Source: Dryas octopetala (taxonomy: Eukaryota; Streptophyta; Magnoliopsida; Rosales; Rosaceae). From it: DNA of 64,000 nucleotides. Shown piece after piece: positions 11,230-22,089 of the stretch. The notes beneath the pieces are model-generated. The model did no database searches, was not told the DNA's origin, and worked only from the letters and a program-made list of their open reading frames with translations. The position numbers and the translations under genes were made by a program. The stretch is taken from positions 18,574,835-18,638,834 of the forward strand of contig OY992832.1 in NCBI GenBank assembly GCA_963921425.1, read 5' to 3'. How positions within the stretch are numbered: position 1 is the first letter of the stretch; each line of letters starts with the position of its first letter.

Positions 11230-11630
11230 CAAGAATGCTCTAAAACTAACTAGTTAGTAAGTTAATACAAAATTAACCACCATGTTGGGCTCACTGCACA
11301 ATGTAATTTCAAAATCCGAACCGTTTATTTTTTAGGCCCTACTTCAAAGATCATTCCTGTAAAAAATCTTCAAAATCGGAAGTAATTTAGCCATTTGATT
11401 ATAATAACAACTATTTATATGCTTTTATCGAAAATACTGATCGTTTATTTATTTGATCTCAATTAGATGACTACATGATTTTCGATTTAGTTGATTTTTT
11501 GCAATGATGATCTTTGAAATAGGGCCTAAATAATTAATGGTTCGGATTATGAGATTAGTGATGTGGTAGGCCCAAAAACATAGTTAGCTTCGTATTAACT
11601 TGCTAACTGGTTAGTTTTAGAGCACTCATT
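11230..11630. mobile_element. MITE with long inverted repeats, CAAGAATGCTC ends
   Basis: 401 bp, starting CAAGAATGCTCTAAAACTAAC and ending in an imperfect complement, with TA-rich flanks. The interior shares ATCCGAACC and GATCAT...AAAAAAT blocks with the two neighbouring MITEs. A closer relative, split by two later insertions, is at 30489-31928. Confidence 0.75.
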
Positions 11631-12110
11631 TATATATATCTACTTATATTTATCGATATAAATACATACTAAATTAATAGGATATGTACTAACATATATT
11701 ATTAAACTACTTATACTTGTATATTACTAATATTAATATTATTGCAATTAATATTAGTACTATACTAAACTACTAATACTACTCGTGCAAATATATATAC
11801 ATTAAACATTATATATTATGTATCAATTTGATTAAATTTCAATTTATATTGGTATATAATAATTAGTATTATTATAATTAAACTGAAAATAAATCGAAGA
11901 TATATCAAAGTAAACAAAAAATGAACAAAAAATATTCGATACCAAAATTACCGAAATCGAACTGAAAACCAAAATTTACCAAAAATTACCAATCTGGAAA
12001 ATACCGAAACTAAAAAAATACCAAAATAAAAAAATACCAAATTTTTTTGTTTAGTATTGGTAAGCCTCAATACCAAACTGAATCGGCCGATGGGCAGCCC
12101 TAATTGGGAC

Positions 12111-13677
12111 AAAAGGGTCTGTCAGCACATTTGTCGTGGCTTAAAGTGTTTGGTATAAACAAGTTCTCAAAATCTTCAAGGTCTGAGAATTGAAGTAAAA
12201 GATGTGATGGTCATTGGGTATAACTGTATAAGACGAAAACGGCAAATTGAGGAAGAACACCAACAACTTTCCAAAACATTTTGTCAACATTACCTAAGCA
12301 TAACTTGACACGGGGACTAGAGAATCTCATCACCATTTAACAAGCTTATCATTTTTTTGGCTGGATAATAAATTGTATAATATTACTGAAAAATGTTTTA
12401 TGTATGCGTAATTAAAGGAATAAAGAGAATTGTAGGTTTTACAAAAAATGAACAATCGTCTTCTTAATATTTTAAGAATTCGTAAGAAGTGGCAATTTAG
12501 AAATGAGAATAAAAGTTCTTTTATAGTAATGAAAATCTAACAATGAAAAAATTCTAAGTTTTAGTAATGAAAATCTTAGACTTTTAGATTTCAACCCTCA
12601 AATCTAAAAACTTTATTGAATAGAAATTAAATAGAGTTACAATGAAATTGAAACTGCTATTGAAGCCATACAAGAGCTTCACCAACCCAACTAATAAGAT
12701 CTACAAAATAGGCAAGAACATGTGTCGTTCTATTATAATTATAGACATATAACTACAACAAATCTCAAACAATTGAATCTAAAACTTGTTTAACCTCCTC
12801 CAAAAGGTGCCCGTCAAGGGCTAAATCCTCATTCATTATCTAAAATCGATTAAATTCCAAGAGAATAGGAGAAAACCGAGTGCCCAAGACAAACCGAATC
12901 TCGTACAAAAACATCAATATCTACTTGTTGGGAGGAAGCAATACGACCAAAAGAGAGGGTTATAACCACCACAACCTCTTCGTGTGATCACGAACAATCG
13001 CACTTGTACTACTCATCCCTAAAACGGGATCGAAAACACCATCAACCTTAAAAAACAGTCACAACAATATATCAAAAGAAAGGAAAATACTACGAATTGA
13101 TTCATAGACCAACCGATCGATCTAATGGAAAAAATTATTTTCTTTACATAACATTTTTTAACCTTATGTTCATTGTGCTTCATTTACTTACTATTTAAAA
13201 TTAAAAGAAGTCTTCACACTATTTGAACGACGAAACAATTTCACTATATATTTAATTTAAATTAAAATTTTTATACGTTTTAAACAGCACTTTCAAAGTT
13301 ACAATTATTTTAAAGTGCATTTGACGCAGTCATGAGTCATGACCATTTAGCATCATTTGTCCCTGGCCTAAAAAAGAAAGAGTCATTTGTTATTATTATT
13401 AGTGAAATTATTTTTGACATTAAATATTTCATTAATTTCAAACCCTAAATATTTTTTAATAAGTAACAACATCAAACCCGTTGGGGAAAATCCCTTTTGT
13501 CAGAAAGTTGAAAACTTTTGGTCAAGTAACAACATCGATCCCGACACATAACATCAAGCCAATCAATTACACCCTTTAAACAATGAATTTCATAATTCTT
13601 ATTTCATTTGTTTATAATTGCGTTTATTCTAAAACTCATTTATTTAAAATAAACAAAAAGATAGTATAATGTTTGTA
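12111..13677. other. Intergenic DNA
   Basis: AT-rich spacer. The segment at about 12640-13060 is less AT-rich and could be an old retroelement remnant, but I recognise no protein motif on either strand. I see no RNA gene. Confidence 0.4.
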
Positions 13678-13698
13678 GTGCCTAATTTTAAACCCCCT

Positions 13699-13882
13699 TG
13701 TTGAAGGAAATCGAGCTTAGAATGGAATATTGATTCTGTCAATATTGTAAATAACTACTTTCCTTATTTGTAAATAATTTAGCTTGATCATAGGAACCAT
13801 ATTAGGATGTTTCTGTACCTATAAGTTTGTGGCTCTGCCTCTTGAATAAAATAACAAATCAATCACATATCATTTTCTTACA
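13699..13882 (+). repeat. 5' LTR of the copia element
   Basis: 184 bp, starting TGTTGAAGG and ending CTTACA. I found no difference from the 3' LTR when reading the two side by side. Confidence 0.97.
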
Positions 13883-13895
13883 TGGTATCAGAGCA
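13883..13895 (+). other. Primer-binding site, initiator tRNA-Met type
   Basis: TGGTATCAGAGCA directly follows the 5' LTR. It is complementary to the 3' end of plant initiator tRNA-Met, the usual copia minus-strand primer. Confidence 0.93.
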
Positions 13896-13942
13896 TTGAT
13901 CTGGGCAATATACAAAACATCACAAAACCCTAGCCGACCTCC

Positions 13943-14884
13943 ATGGGAGACAGCAAATCATCGGGCACGGCTTCGGCAACCAAGTGGGATAATCCCAATC
14001 ATCAACTATATCTTCATCATTCAGACCAACCCGGTGCTATTCTTGTGCCGCAACCCTTGGTTGAAGATAATTACAGCACATGGAAACAATCCATGACCAT
14101 GGCCTTAACGGTCAAGAACAAAATCGGACTCATCGATGGTTCGATCAAGGAGCCGAATGGGAAGGATCCAAACGAATGGCAACAGTGGAATCGTTGCAAT
14201 AATTTGGTTCAAACTTGGCTGCTAGGGTCGATGTCAAAAGACATCGCCAGCAGCGTGATTAATTGCAAGAATGCTAGGCAGATGTGGCTTGAATTGCAGG
14301 AGAGATTCTCACATGTGAACGTGGTTCAACTGTTCAATATCGAGAATGAGATTCATGATTGTGTGCAGGGAAGTATGTCTGTGGGATCTTACTTTATGAA
14401 ATTGAAGGGACTATGGGATGAACGTGATGCTCTGTGCACCTTTCCGATCTGCACTTGTGGATCGGTCAAGGAAGTGGCTGCATACTTGGACACGCAAAAG
14501 ACCATGAAGTTCCTCATGGGTCTCAATGACTCATATGCAAGTGTTCGTAGCAACACATTGCTGCAAGATCCCTTACCCACAGTGAACAAGGCGTACTCCC
14601 TAGTTCTGCGGCATGAGAAGCAATCGGAAGTGACAGCGGGCAAAGCTCAGGCACAACCGGATGCAGCCGTGTTTGCCGTGAAGAATTATAGCCGTGAATC
14701 CGAAGAAGGAAAGGGAGAGTTGAAGTGCACCAAGTGCAACAAAACAAACCACACTGCCAAGAATTGCCGTGCACACCTAAAATGCGCATTTTGCGGATGG
14801 AAGGGTCACACAGCCGAGTATTGCCGCAAGAAGAAGGCAGCGGCTGAGGGCGAGTTTGGTGCAGTGATCTCCAAAGGGAACTAA
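13943..14884 (+). CDS. Copia gag polyprotein segment (nucleocapsid/capsid)
   Basis: 313 aa. The N-terminal region (NYSTWKQSMTMAL, VKNKIGLIDGSI) is of the copia gag family, followed by a UBN2-type capsid region (LWDERDALC). Near the end are two CCHC zinc knuckles, each CX2CX4HX4C (about 14725-14824), which bind RNA. The frame stops at TAA 14882-14884 and re-opens in the same frame at once. In this family gag and pol are one continuous frame, so the stop is probably a lesion, although a gag-only product from it is conceivable. Confidence 0.9.
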   Translation: MGDSKSSGTASATKWDNPNHQLYLHHSDQPGAILVPQPLVEDNYSTWKQSMTMALTVKNKIGLIDGSIKEPNGKDPNEWQQWNRCNNLVQTWLLGSMSKDIASSVINCKNARQMWLELQERFSHVNVVQLFNIENEIHDCVQGSMSVGSYFMKLKGLWDERDALCTFPICTCGSVKEVAAYLDTQKTMKFLMGLNDSYASVRSNTLLQDPLPTVNKAYSLVLRHEKQSEVTAGKAQAQPDAAVFAVKNYSRESEEGKGELKCTKCNKTNHTAKNCRAHLKCAFCGWKGHTAEYCRKKKAAAEGEFGAVISKGN

Positions 14885-14896
14885 GCAGCAACGTGT

Positions 14897-17800
14897 ATGA
14901 CAGAGATGAAGGAGATGAAATTCCCATTTACCGCTGAAGAGTGCAAACAAATATTGAGTGAGCTGCAAAATAGGACCTCCTCTGCTAATCATGTCGGTAA
15001 TTCCACAACCCATGAACTTTCAGGTAAAGCTTTTTCACTTAATTCTAATGGCAAACAGAGTACTTGGATTTTAGACAGTGGCTGCACGGACCATATGATT
15101 TATGATTTCAACCTGCTCTCTAACTCGAGACCGGTCACTAATCACACAGTAGAATTGCCGAATGGGTCCGTGGCACCAGTGACCCACATTGGCACAGTTA
15201 CCTTGTTCCCCAATTTGATTCTTGAGAACGTTTTGTGTGTCCCGTATCTCAAATTGAATTTGATTTCAATTAGCAAGTTAGCCAATTCATCTTGTATAAC
15301 CATTTTTCTGAACCAATTTTGTATCATACAGGACCTACGTTCGGGGATGATGATTGGGACGGGAATTGAACGGGAGGGTCTCTACTATCTAGATCGAGCC
15401 AAGAGAGGAACATGCAATCAGGCACAAAAATCCAATCCAACTCTTTGGCACCAACGTCTTGGACATCCATCTACTAGAGTTCTTCCGTTATTCTCTTTTT
15501 CAAATTTGAAACATACCTCTTGTGATACCACCATGTGTGCAATTTGCCCTTTGGCTAAACAGACAAAACTTCCTTTTCCTTCCAGTTCAATTACTACTCA
15601 TTCTAGTTTTGATTTAATTCATATTGACATATAGGGTGGTTATAAAGTTGCTTCGATTTCAGGTGCCAAATATTTTCTTACCATTGTTGATGATTACACT
15701 AGATGCACATGGATTTATCTTATGAAACACAAGTCTGATGCTAGGAATCTTCTAGTTAATTTCATCAATATGATTGCCACTCAATTTGATTCCAAAATTA
15801 AGATCATCCGTAGTGACAATGGTCCTGAATTCAACATTGGAAGCTTCTATGCTGATAAAGGTATCATACATCAAACTAGCTGTATTAATACACCACAACA
15901 AAATGGGGTTGCTGAAAGAAAACATAGACACTTGTTAAATATGGCTCGTGCCTTGCTTATTCAGGCTGGGCTTCCGAATCGTTTTTGGGGGGATGCTATT
16001 CTCACTTCTGCATATCTCATAAATCGAACACCTACTCCTCTTCTTAATGGCAAAACCCCGTATGAAAAGTTGTTTCACAAAACTCCCAGTTACTCACATT
16101 TGCGTGTTTTTGGTTGCTTGTGTTTCACTTCTACTCATGCACAGACTCGTTCGAAATTTGATCCACGAGCATCTCGGTGTATTTTCCTGGGATATCCTTA
16201 TGGTCAAAAAGGATATCGCGTTTTTGATCTCAGTCATCAAAAGGTGCTTGTTTCTCGTGATGTGAGTTTCTTTGAAAATGTGTTTCCTTTCCTACTTTCT
16301 CACCAATCCGCTGCGTCACCACATCATCAAAATTTACCCACAATTTCTTCTCCTAACCTTGACCCGTTATTACACTTTGACATGGACTCTCTCTCCACAA
16401 CCCACTTGCCTTCCCCTCTTGATGGGCCCACTTCACTCACTGGCCCACATGACCACACTTTACTAACCACACCCAATACAGATCTCACCAATCTGTCTTC
16501 TCCATCAGGTGCCATCGCCCCTTCTCCACCGACACCTGCATCTACATCATCTTCATCGCCCCCACCATCTCCGTCGCCTATCTCTCCATCGCCCACACCA
16601 TCTCCGTCGTCCACCTCTCCCAACCCAGCTCCGCGCCGCGGTGGTCGCTCCACCAGGCCGCCTGCCCATTTGCAAGACTTTCACCTCGAGACTCGCCTCC
16701 CTTCACGGCTCGTCCCATCGTCATCCACGCACTTGGTCACTCGTTCAGGTACGGCTCACCCACTCTCTCAGTTCTTGTCTTATGCTCAAATTTCTCACCC
16801 TCACAAAACATATCTTGCTCAACTTACCCTTCTTAAAGAACCCACGAGTTTCTCGCAGGCCGTCCAAATTCCACAATGGCGTGCCGCCATGAAATCTGAG
16901 ATTGATGCCCTCCAAGCTAATGGGACTTGGAGCTTGGTGCCGTTGCCACCTCATAAACGACCGATCGGCTGTAAGTGGGTCTACAAGGTGAAATTGAAGG
17001 CCGATGGCACGGTCGAACGCTATAAAGCCCGCTTAGTGGCTAAGGGCTACAGCCAGGTCGAAGGCGTTGATTACCGGGAAACCTTTGCCCCGGTTGCCAA
17101 ACTGGTGACCGTTCGTGTTCTTCTTAGTGTGGCATCTCTGCGTGGCTGGCATCTCCACCAATTGGATGTGAACAATGCGTTTTTGCATGGCGACCTTAAT
17201 GAGGAGGTGTTCATGTCCTTGCCTCCTGGTTTCGGACGAAAGGGGGAGAATCGGGTCTGTCAATTGCATAAGTCGCTGTACGGTTTAAAACAGGCATCTA
17301 GGCAGTGGTTTATCAAGTTGTCTACTGCTCTCAAAGCCGCGGGATTCCAACAGTCACGATCCGACTATTCTCTGTTCGTCCGACGTCGTCAAGGTAACTT
17401 CCTAGTGCTGCTTGTATATGTTGATGACGTCATACTGGCAGGGAACAATTTGAAGGATATAGAGAACACGAAAATGTTCTTGGCCAACCAATTCAAGCTT
17501 AAGGATTTGGGGCAGTTGAAGTATTTTCTCGGCATCGAAGTTGCCAGATCACGGCATGGAATCAGTTTGTCACAACGCAAGTATGCCTTGGAGATTTTGG
17601 ATGATGCTGGTTTTTTTAGGTGTCAAACCTTCTCAGTTCCCTGTGGAACAGAATTTATCACTCACACAGTTCAATGGAAAATTATTAGATGATGCTTCGG
17701 CATACAGAAGAATGGTTGGGCGGCTGATATATTTGACCATAACTAGGCAGGACCTGACTTATGCCGTGCATGTACTGAGCCAGTTCATGGATAAGCCACG

Positions 17801-18401
17801 GCAACCGCATTTGGAAGCAGCCCATAAAGTGCTTAAGTACATTAAGCATACACCAGGTCAAGGTATCTTGCTACCATCTACAGGGTCACTCCAATTGCGG
17901 GCATTCTGTGATGCCGATTGGGCACGTTGTAAAGACACAAGGAGATCAATCACGGGGTACTGCATTTTACTTGGGCAAGCACCGGTCTCTTGGAAGACTA
18001 AGAAACAAACAACGGTTTCGCGTTCAAGTGCGGAGGCCGAGTATCGTTCCATGGCTACCACTTGCTGCGAAGTGACATGGTTGAAGAGCATTTTGAAGGA
18101 TTTGGGAGTTGATCACACGCAGCCAGTAGCCCTGTTTTGTGACAATCAGGCGGCTATACACATAGCATCAAATCCGGTGTTTCATGAGAGAACCAAACAC
18201 ATAGAGATAGATTGTCATCTGGTTCGAGAGAAAATTCAAGAAGGGATGATTAGGACAGCTCATATTAGAACTGCAAATCAGCCGGCCGATTTGTTCACTA
18301 AGCCATTAAGCTCGACACAGTTTGAAGTGCTACTTAGCAAGTTGGGTGTCATAAACATACACTCCAACTTGAGGGGGAGTGTTGAAGGAAATCGAGCTTA
18401 G
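14897..18401 (+). pseudogene. Copia pol: protease, integrase, RT, RNase H, interrupted
   Basis: Same frame as gag. The protease motif DSG is at 15074-15082. The integrase zinc finger follows (HQRLGH, then CAIC), then the catalytic core (DDYTR, RSDNGPEF, NGVAERKH). Reverse transcriptase shows KWVYKVK, RLVAKGYSQ, LDVNNAFLHG and YVDD at about 17416. RNase H shows [15 protein letters not shown] and DNQAAIHIA, then the ADLFTKPL tail. Two lesions are visible: a TAG at 15632-15634 between integrase zinc finger and core, and a run of seven T at 17611-17617 where the frame shifts by one, near the end of RT. The stop at 18399-18401 lies inside the 3' LTR. The C-terminal part continues open in the shifted frame. 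Confidence 0.95.
18371..18379 (+). other. Polypurine tract of the copia element
   Basis: GAGGGGGAG immediately before the 3' LTR. This is the usual plus-strand primer site. Confidence 0.93.
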
Positions 18402-18563
18402 AATGGAATATTGATTCTGTCAATATTGTAAATAACTACTTTCCTTATTTGTAAATAATTTAGCTTGATCATAGGAACCATATTAGGATGTTTCTGTACC
18501 TATAAGTTTGTGGCTCTGCCTCTTGAATAAAATAACAAATCAATCACATATCATTTTCTTACA
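18380..18563 (+). repeat. 3' LTR of the copia element
   Basis: 184 bp, identical to the 5' LTR by eye. It includes the last codons of pol. Confidence 0.97.
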
Positions 18564-18699
18564 CCCCTAATCACCTAAAAAATTTGCCTAAACCCTCACC
18601 CATCTAGAAACCCTTTCAAAACCCCCTATAACTTATAATCCTAAATTACCCTTTTGACGCGCGCTGACGCATGCTGACATCACTGTAACTGAATTTTGG

Positions 18700-19165
18700 T
18701 GAAACTGTTTTTTTTTTTTTTTTTTGAATTGAAGTTTTTGCTAAAACTCAATATTTCGCTAAAACTAAAATCAAACACTGAAATTGAATTTCATTACACT
18801 AAAACTGAATTTTAAGAATTCAGTTACACTGTAATTGAATTTCAAGAATTCAATTACACTGAAATTGAATTTCAGAAATTCAGTTACACTGAATTGAAGA
18901 ATTCAGTTATGAATTCACTTACTGAAACTGAATTAAGTGATGAAACAATTACACCTTGGCTAAAATGCAATTACACCTTAATTAAAAAACAATTACACAT
19001 TCACTAAAACAATTACACCTTTACTTGACAAAAAATAACAATTATATCAATTTAGTGTTTTAGTATAGACTAAATTCAGTTTCATTGCATTCATTAAATT
19101 CAAATTCAGTTCACTGAATGCACTGAAATTGAATTTAGTGAAATTGAATTTAGTGAAATTGAAAC
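18700..19165. repeat. Degenerate AATTCAGTTACACTG repeat cluster
   Basis: Repeated words AATTCAGTTACACTGAA and TGAATTTCAAGAATTCA alternate in both orientations from about 18790 to 18910. Weaker copies extend on either side. They may be subterminal repeats of the surrounding element. Confidence 0.6.
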
Positions 19166-19918
19166 CCTAGACAACGTCGTCCGATCACCTCACGCATGAC
19201 GAGTACACGACAGTCGCCACTGCCTCGTTCTGTTTCTACCTGCAAATTTGATTCATCATATTTCAGAACCATAATTTCATTCAAAATTCATTTAAAACTC
19301 ATGTTTCACGAACTGAAACTGTTTAATCAATAAATGTAGGCTTAAAGTTCCCTATCCAAGAAACTAAATTTTCACGCACTAAAAAATGAATAAAATAAGG
19401 TTTTAATCGCCACCACTCGTGGCGGAACAGCCACAGTGGTCGTGAGGTTTGATTTGGGTTTTCTTATTTCTTAAACAATTGGACCAATCCAAATACATAT
19501 AATTGAAGAGCACAACAAGGTGAAGAAGATAGGTACCTGATTCTTCGGAAATGGCTGCCGGAAAAGGCAAATCGCTGGCGGAGAAGTCGCGGCCTTTGTG
19601 GCTTCGATCTGCCGCTGTGGCTGATCGGATGGAGAATTTGAGCACACCATCGTGCTCATAATGTCGAGAAGAAGAAGGCTTGGGTGGTTTGGCATTCCAA
19701 CTCCGCCGAAAAAGGCAGATCGCCGGCGAGCACCATCGATCTTAGTCGCGGCGATCTGGGTTGTTTGGGCTTAATTCGGGGCGAGTGATGACAGAGGGAG
19801 GAAGAGGAGAGAAAGACGAAGCTGATAGTGGTGGTCTTTCTGGCAACCGTTGCCGGACGACGCCACACGCGCCGGCGATCGCCACGCACAGAGGAGAGAG
19901 AACAGAGAAGGTGCAGGA

Positions 19919-19926
19919 ATGAGAGA

Positions 19927-19998
<72 letters not shown>
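19919..19998. repeat. GA microsatellite
   Basis: About 78 bases of almost pure GA. The Ser-Leu or Arg-Glu frames that cross it are artefacts of the repeat. Confidence 0.95.
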
Positions 19999-20001
<3 letters not shown>

Positions 20002-20215
20002 CGTAAGGATGAGAGAAATTAAAAAAAAAACTGATTTTGAATAACAGGGTTATAATAGAAATATTTAAAAAAATGTGGGTCAAACATAAGTGGATGTTAG
20101 TTGACCAGGGGGTTTTGGGAGAGTTTAAGTGACTAATAGGGGGTTTTGAATTAGTTTTAATAAGGGTGGAGGTTTTGAAATAACTAAGCTCTAATTAGGG
20201 CGTTTTGAATAGTTT

Positions 20216-21805
20216 ACTATACTGTATATACCCTCTCAAAATGAGTTATGGTGCACGTAAACAATTATTGGGTTTTAATTGGTGTCTTTACTACATTTTT
20301 CAACTTATTTTTAGTTTATAGATAGATGTCTACCTACTCCAAAGTATAAGCCATCTTAGCCAAACATGTGACTGCATCCTATTGAAAGACTTGGGGACAA
20401 AGAAATTGAATCACTATAAAAGAAAGCTTACAAAGAAATTTCAAGCAAGCTTTTTGTCCCAATTAAACTTAGTGGCTTTTATTTCTCAAAGTTCTCTTTT
20501 CATTTGCATAGTCTTTCAAAGACCTTTTTAATGTACTTCCTTATGCTTATGCAATCTTCTTATATTTCGGGTTTTTACAAGAATAACTCTTGTTCTTTGA
20601 TTTATTTTAGTGTTATTTTCCATTAACCTTTCTTTTAAATTCATGTTGCTCTTTTATTTATATTTTGGTTGTTCAAAGTCTTAGTCGATCTAGACAAGAA
20701 AATAATCTAGATAGGCTTTTCTCATTCATTTTCTTTCGCACAATCGTTTTTATAAGTTAGATTTTTATTTGACGCGACAAATTTATTCATTTAAAATTTT
20801 CATTCACTCATTTTTTTATTTGGCTTCTTAAAGCCGAATAGTGACACGCTCGCGTAAGGTCGGAAACCTGACCTCACACACGATGAGGTATGTTTTGACT
20901 AGACGCTCGGCCCTCTTGGTCGAGCATTTTTGTGTCCAAACACATACCATGCAACACATTAGATGATAGTTATAGTAGCAGAAAGTTGAAGTAATGGTTA
21001 ATGGTTCTAGTATATATTATTAGAGTAATTGACTAAGATTGGAGATTGGTTGGGCAAGCAAGCATATCAAAATTAATTGTTACCAAAACACAAGGTGGAG
21101 ACAAGCATGGGATGTGACCTTGCAATTAAACATAGTAATGGCTATACATAGCAATGGCTATCCATATTGGTGGTTATTGTAGCCATTCTTATTCTATATC
21201 TTTATGCTTAGGCCAACATCATTTGTCCAATTAACGTAAATTAATTGCCGGCCCATAGGTATTGGCAGCCCCAACCAACCCTATGCGTGGGGTCATCAAC
21301 CTCTTCTTCATTTCTTGCCTTGGATTTAAACTCTTTGCTCTCTTTGTGGTCCTTCAAGAATTGACCCTATTTGGTTTTGGATTGGAAAACAACTTCCTTG
21401 CCGACGCTTTCTTGGCCCCTAACTTAATTTTATGCCCCTAAAGTATGAAATCGGTGAAATTAGGGATTCATTGGTGTTGTCATTGAGTAGTGTAGTTACT
21501 TTGTTCAAAGGGATAGTCACTAATTACTTACATGTGCCAAAAACTTATTTTGAGTCTCGGACAAAAGATATGTCTGATAAATGTGTTTATAAAAAGTTGA
21601 TTTATTATTACTTATAATATATCATTTTACCATATAGTTTGATATGATATATATTTTACTGGTCACAATTTTACAACATTTCATATCAAACAATCTGACA
21701 AGAAAAAATTTCATTTGTAGTCATTAGCTTAAAGATAAATACATGGATTTAAGTTCACTTATTTATTTGTCACCTAATGAATGGTTAGAGAACTAAGCTA
21801 TGAAA
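20216..21805. other. Intergenic DNA
   Basis: AT-rich. A more structured part at about 20820-20940 (TCGCGTAAGGTCGGAAACC, CTCGGCCCTCTTGGTCGAG) could be the end of an old retroelement. I see no protein motif and no RNA gene. Confidence 0.4.
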
Positions 21806-21820
21806 ATACAAAGGAAAAAG

Positions 21821-22074
21821 CTTGTCACTGCTTACTGAAAAGAGATTGGGTCTGTAAGATCTCTCATGTTCTTTAGAGAGAAGAACTGTACTGCTGATAA
21901 ATTGGCTCAATTGGGACATGGTCTTGATCTTGGCATTGTGGAGTTTTCCCAGCCTCCCTTGGAGTGTTCTACTTGCCTCTTTGAAGATTTTTTGGGTGTT
22001 TGTAAACATTGTTTGGTTGCTGCCTAATTTTGTTGTTTGGGGTCTCTGACCCCCCAATTAACCAAAAAAAATAA
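21821..22074 (+). mobile_element. 5'-truncated LINE tail with exact 15-bp target duplication
   Basis: 254 bp between perfect copies of ATACAAAGGAAAAAG (21806-21820 and 22075-22089). The plus strand encodes the C-terminal end of a LINE RNase H domain (RDWVCKISHV, then REKNCTADKLAQLGHG), with one frameshift at about 21876. It ends in an A-rich tail. The clean duplication points to a fairly young insertion. Confidence 0.8.
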
Positions 22075-22089
22075 ATACAAAGGAAAAAG

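Larger units (their letters stand above)
9172..12102. mobile_element. Non-autonomous hAT element hosting four nested insertions
   Basis: A 2.9-kb element bounded by an exact 8-bp duplication ATTGGGAC (9164-9171 and 12103-12110), the hallmark size for hAT transposons. The termini are CAAGGCTGCCC at the left and the complement of TAGGGCTGCCC at the right. Subterminal sequence on both sides is rich in short ACCGAAA/TTTCGGT-like words, as expected for transposase binding regions. No transposase frame is left. Inside lie a MULE-type MITE (9448-9935), a LINE tail (10114-10769) and two long-inverted-repeat MITEs (10811-11211, 11230-11630). Without them the host is roughly 1.0 kb. Confidence 0.75.
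13699..18563 (+). mobile_element. Complete Ty1/copia LTR retrotransposon with broken frame
   Basis: 4865 bp, bounded by the 5-bp target duplication CCCCT (13694-13698 and 18564-18568). Both LTRs are 184 bp, begin TG, end CA, and read as identical, so the insertion is recent. A primer-binding site matching initiator tRNA-Met follows the 5' LTR, and a polypurine tract precedes the 3' LTR. Domain order is gag, protease, integrase, reverse transcriptase, RNase H, which defines copia rather than gypsy. The short LTRs and size suggest an Ale-like lineage, by inference. Two in-frame stops and one single-base frameshift interrupt gag-pol, so this copy is not autonomous as printed. Confidence 0.97.
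18569..20215. mobile_element. Possible non-autonomous TIR element split by the copia insertion
   Basis: The sequence flanking the copia element (AACCCCCT on the left, continuing at 18569) contains AAAACCCCCTAT and ACCCTCACCC words. They reappear inverted at about 20100-20205 (AGGGGGTTTTGAA). This suggests one older element of about 1.7 kb with degenerate TIRs running from about 13678 to 20215. Its interior has degenerate AATTCAGTTACACTG repeats, a GC-rich patch at 19540-19900 and a long GA microsatellite. Frames in the patch are low in complexity and I do not call a gene. A captured gene fragment is possible but unproven. Confidence 0.4.

Noticed and set aside
19742..20083. Open frames of Ser-Leu and Arg-Glu repeats on both strands
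   Set aside because: They are translations of the GA microsatellite at 19919-19998 and have no other coding character.
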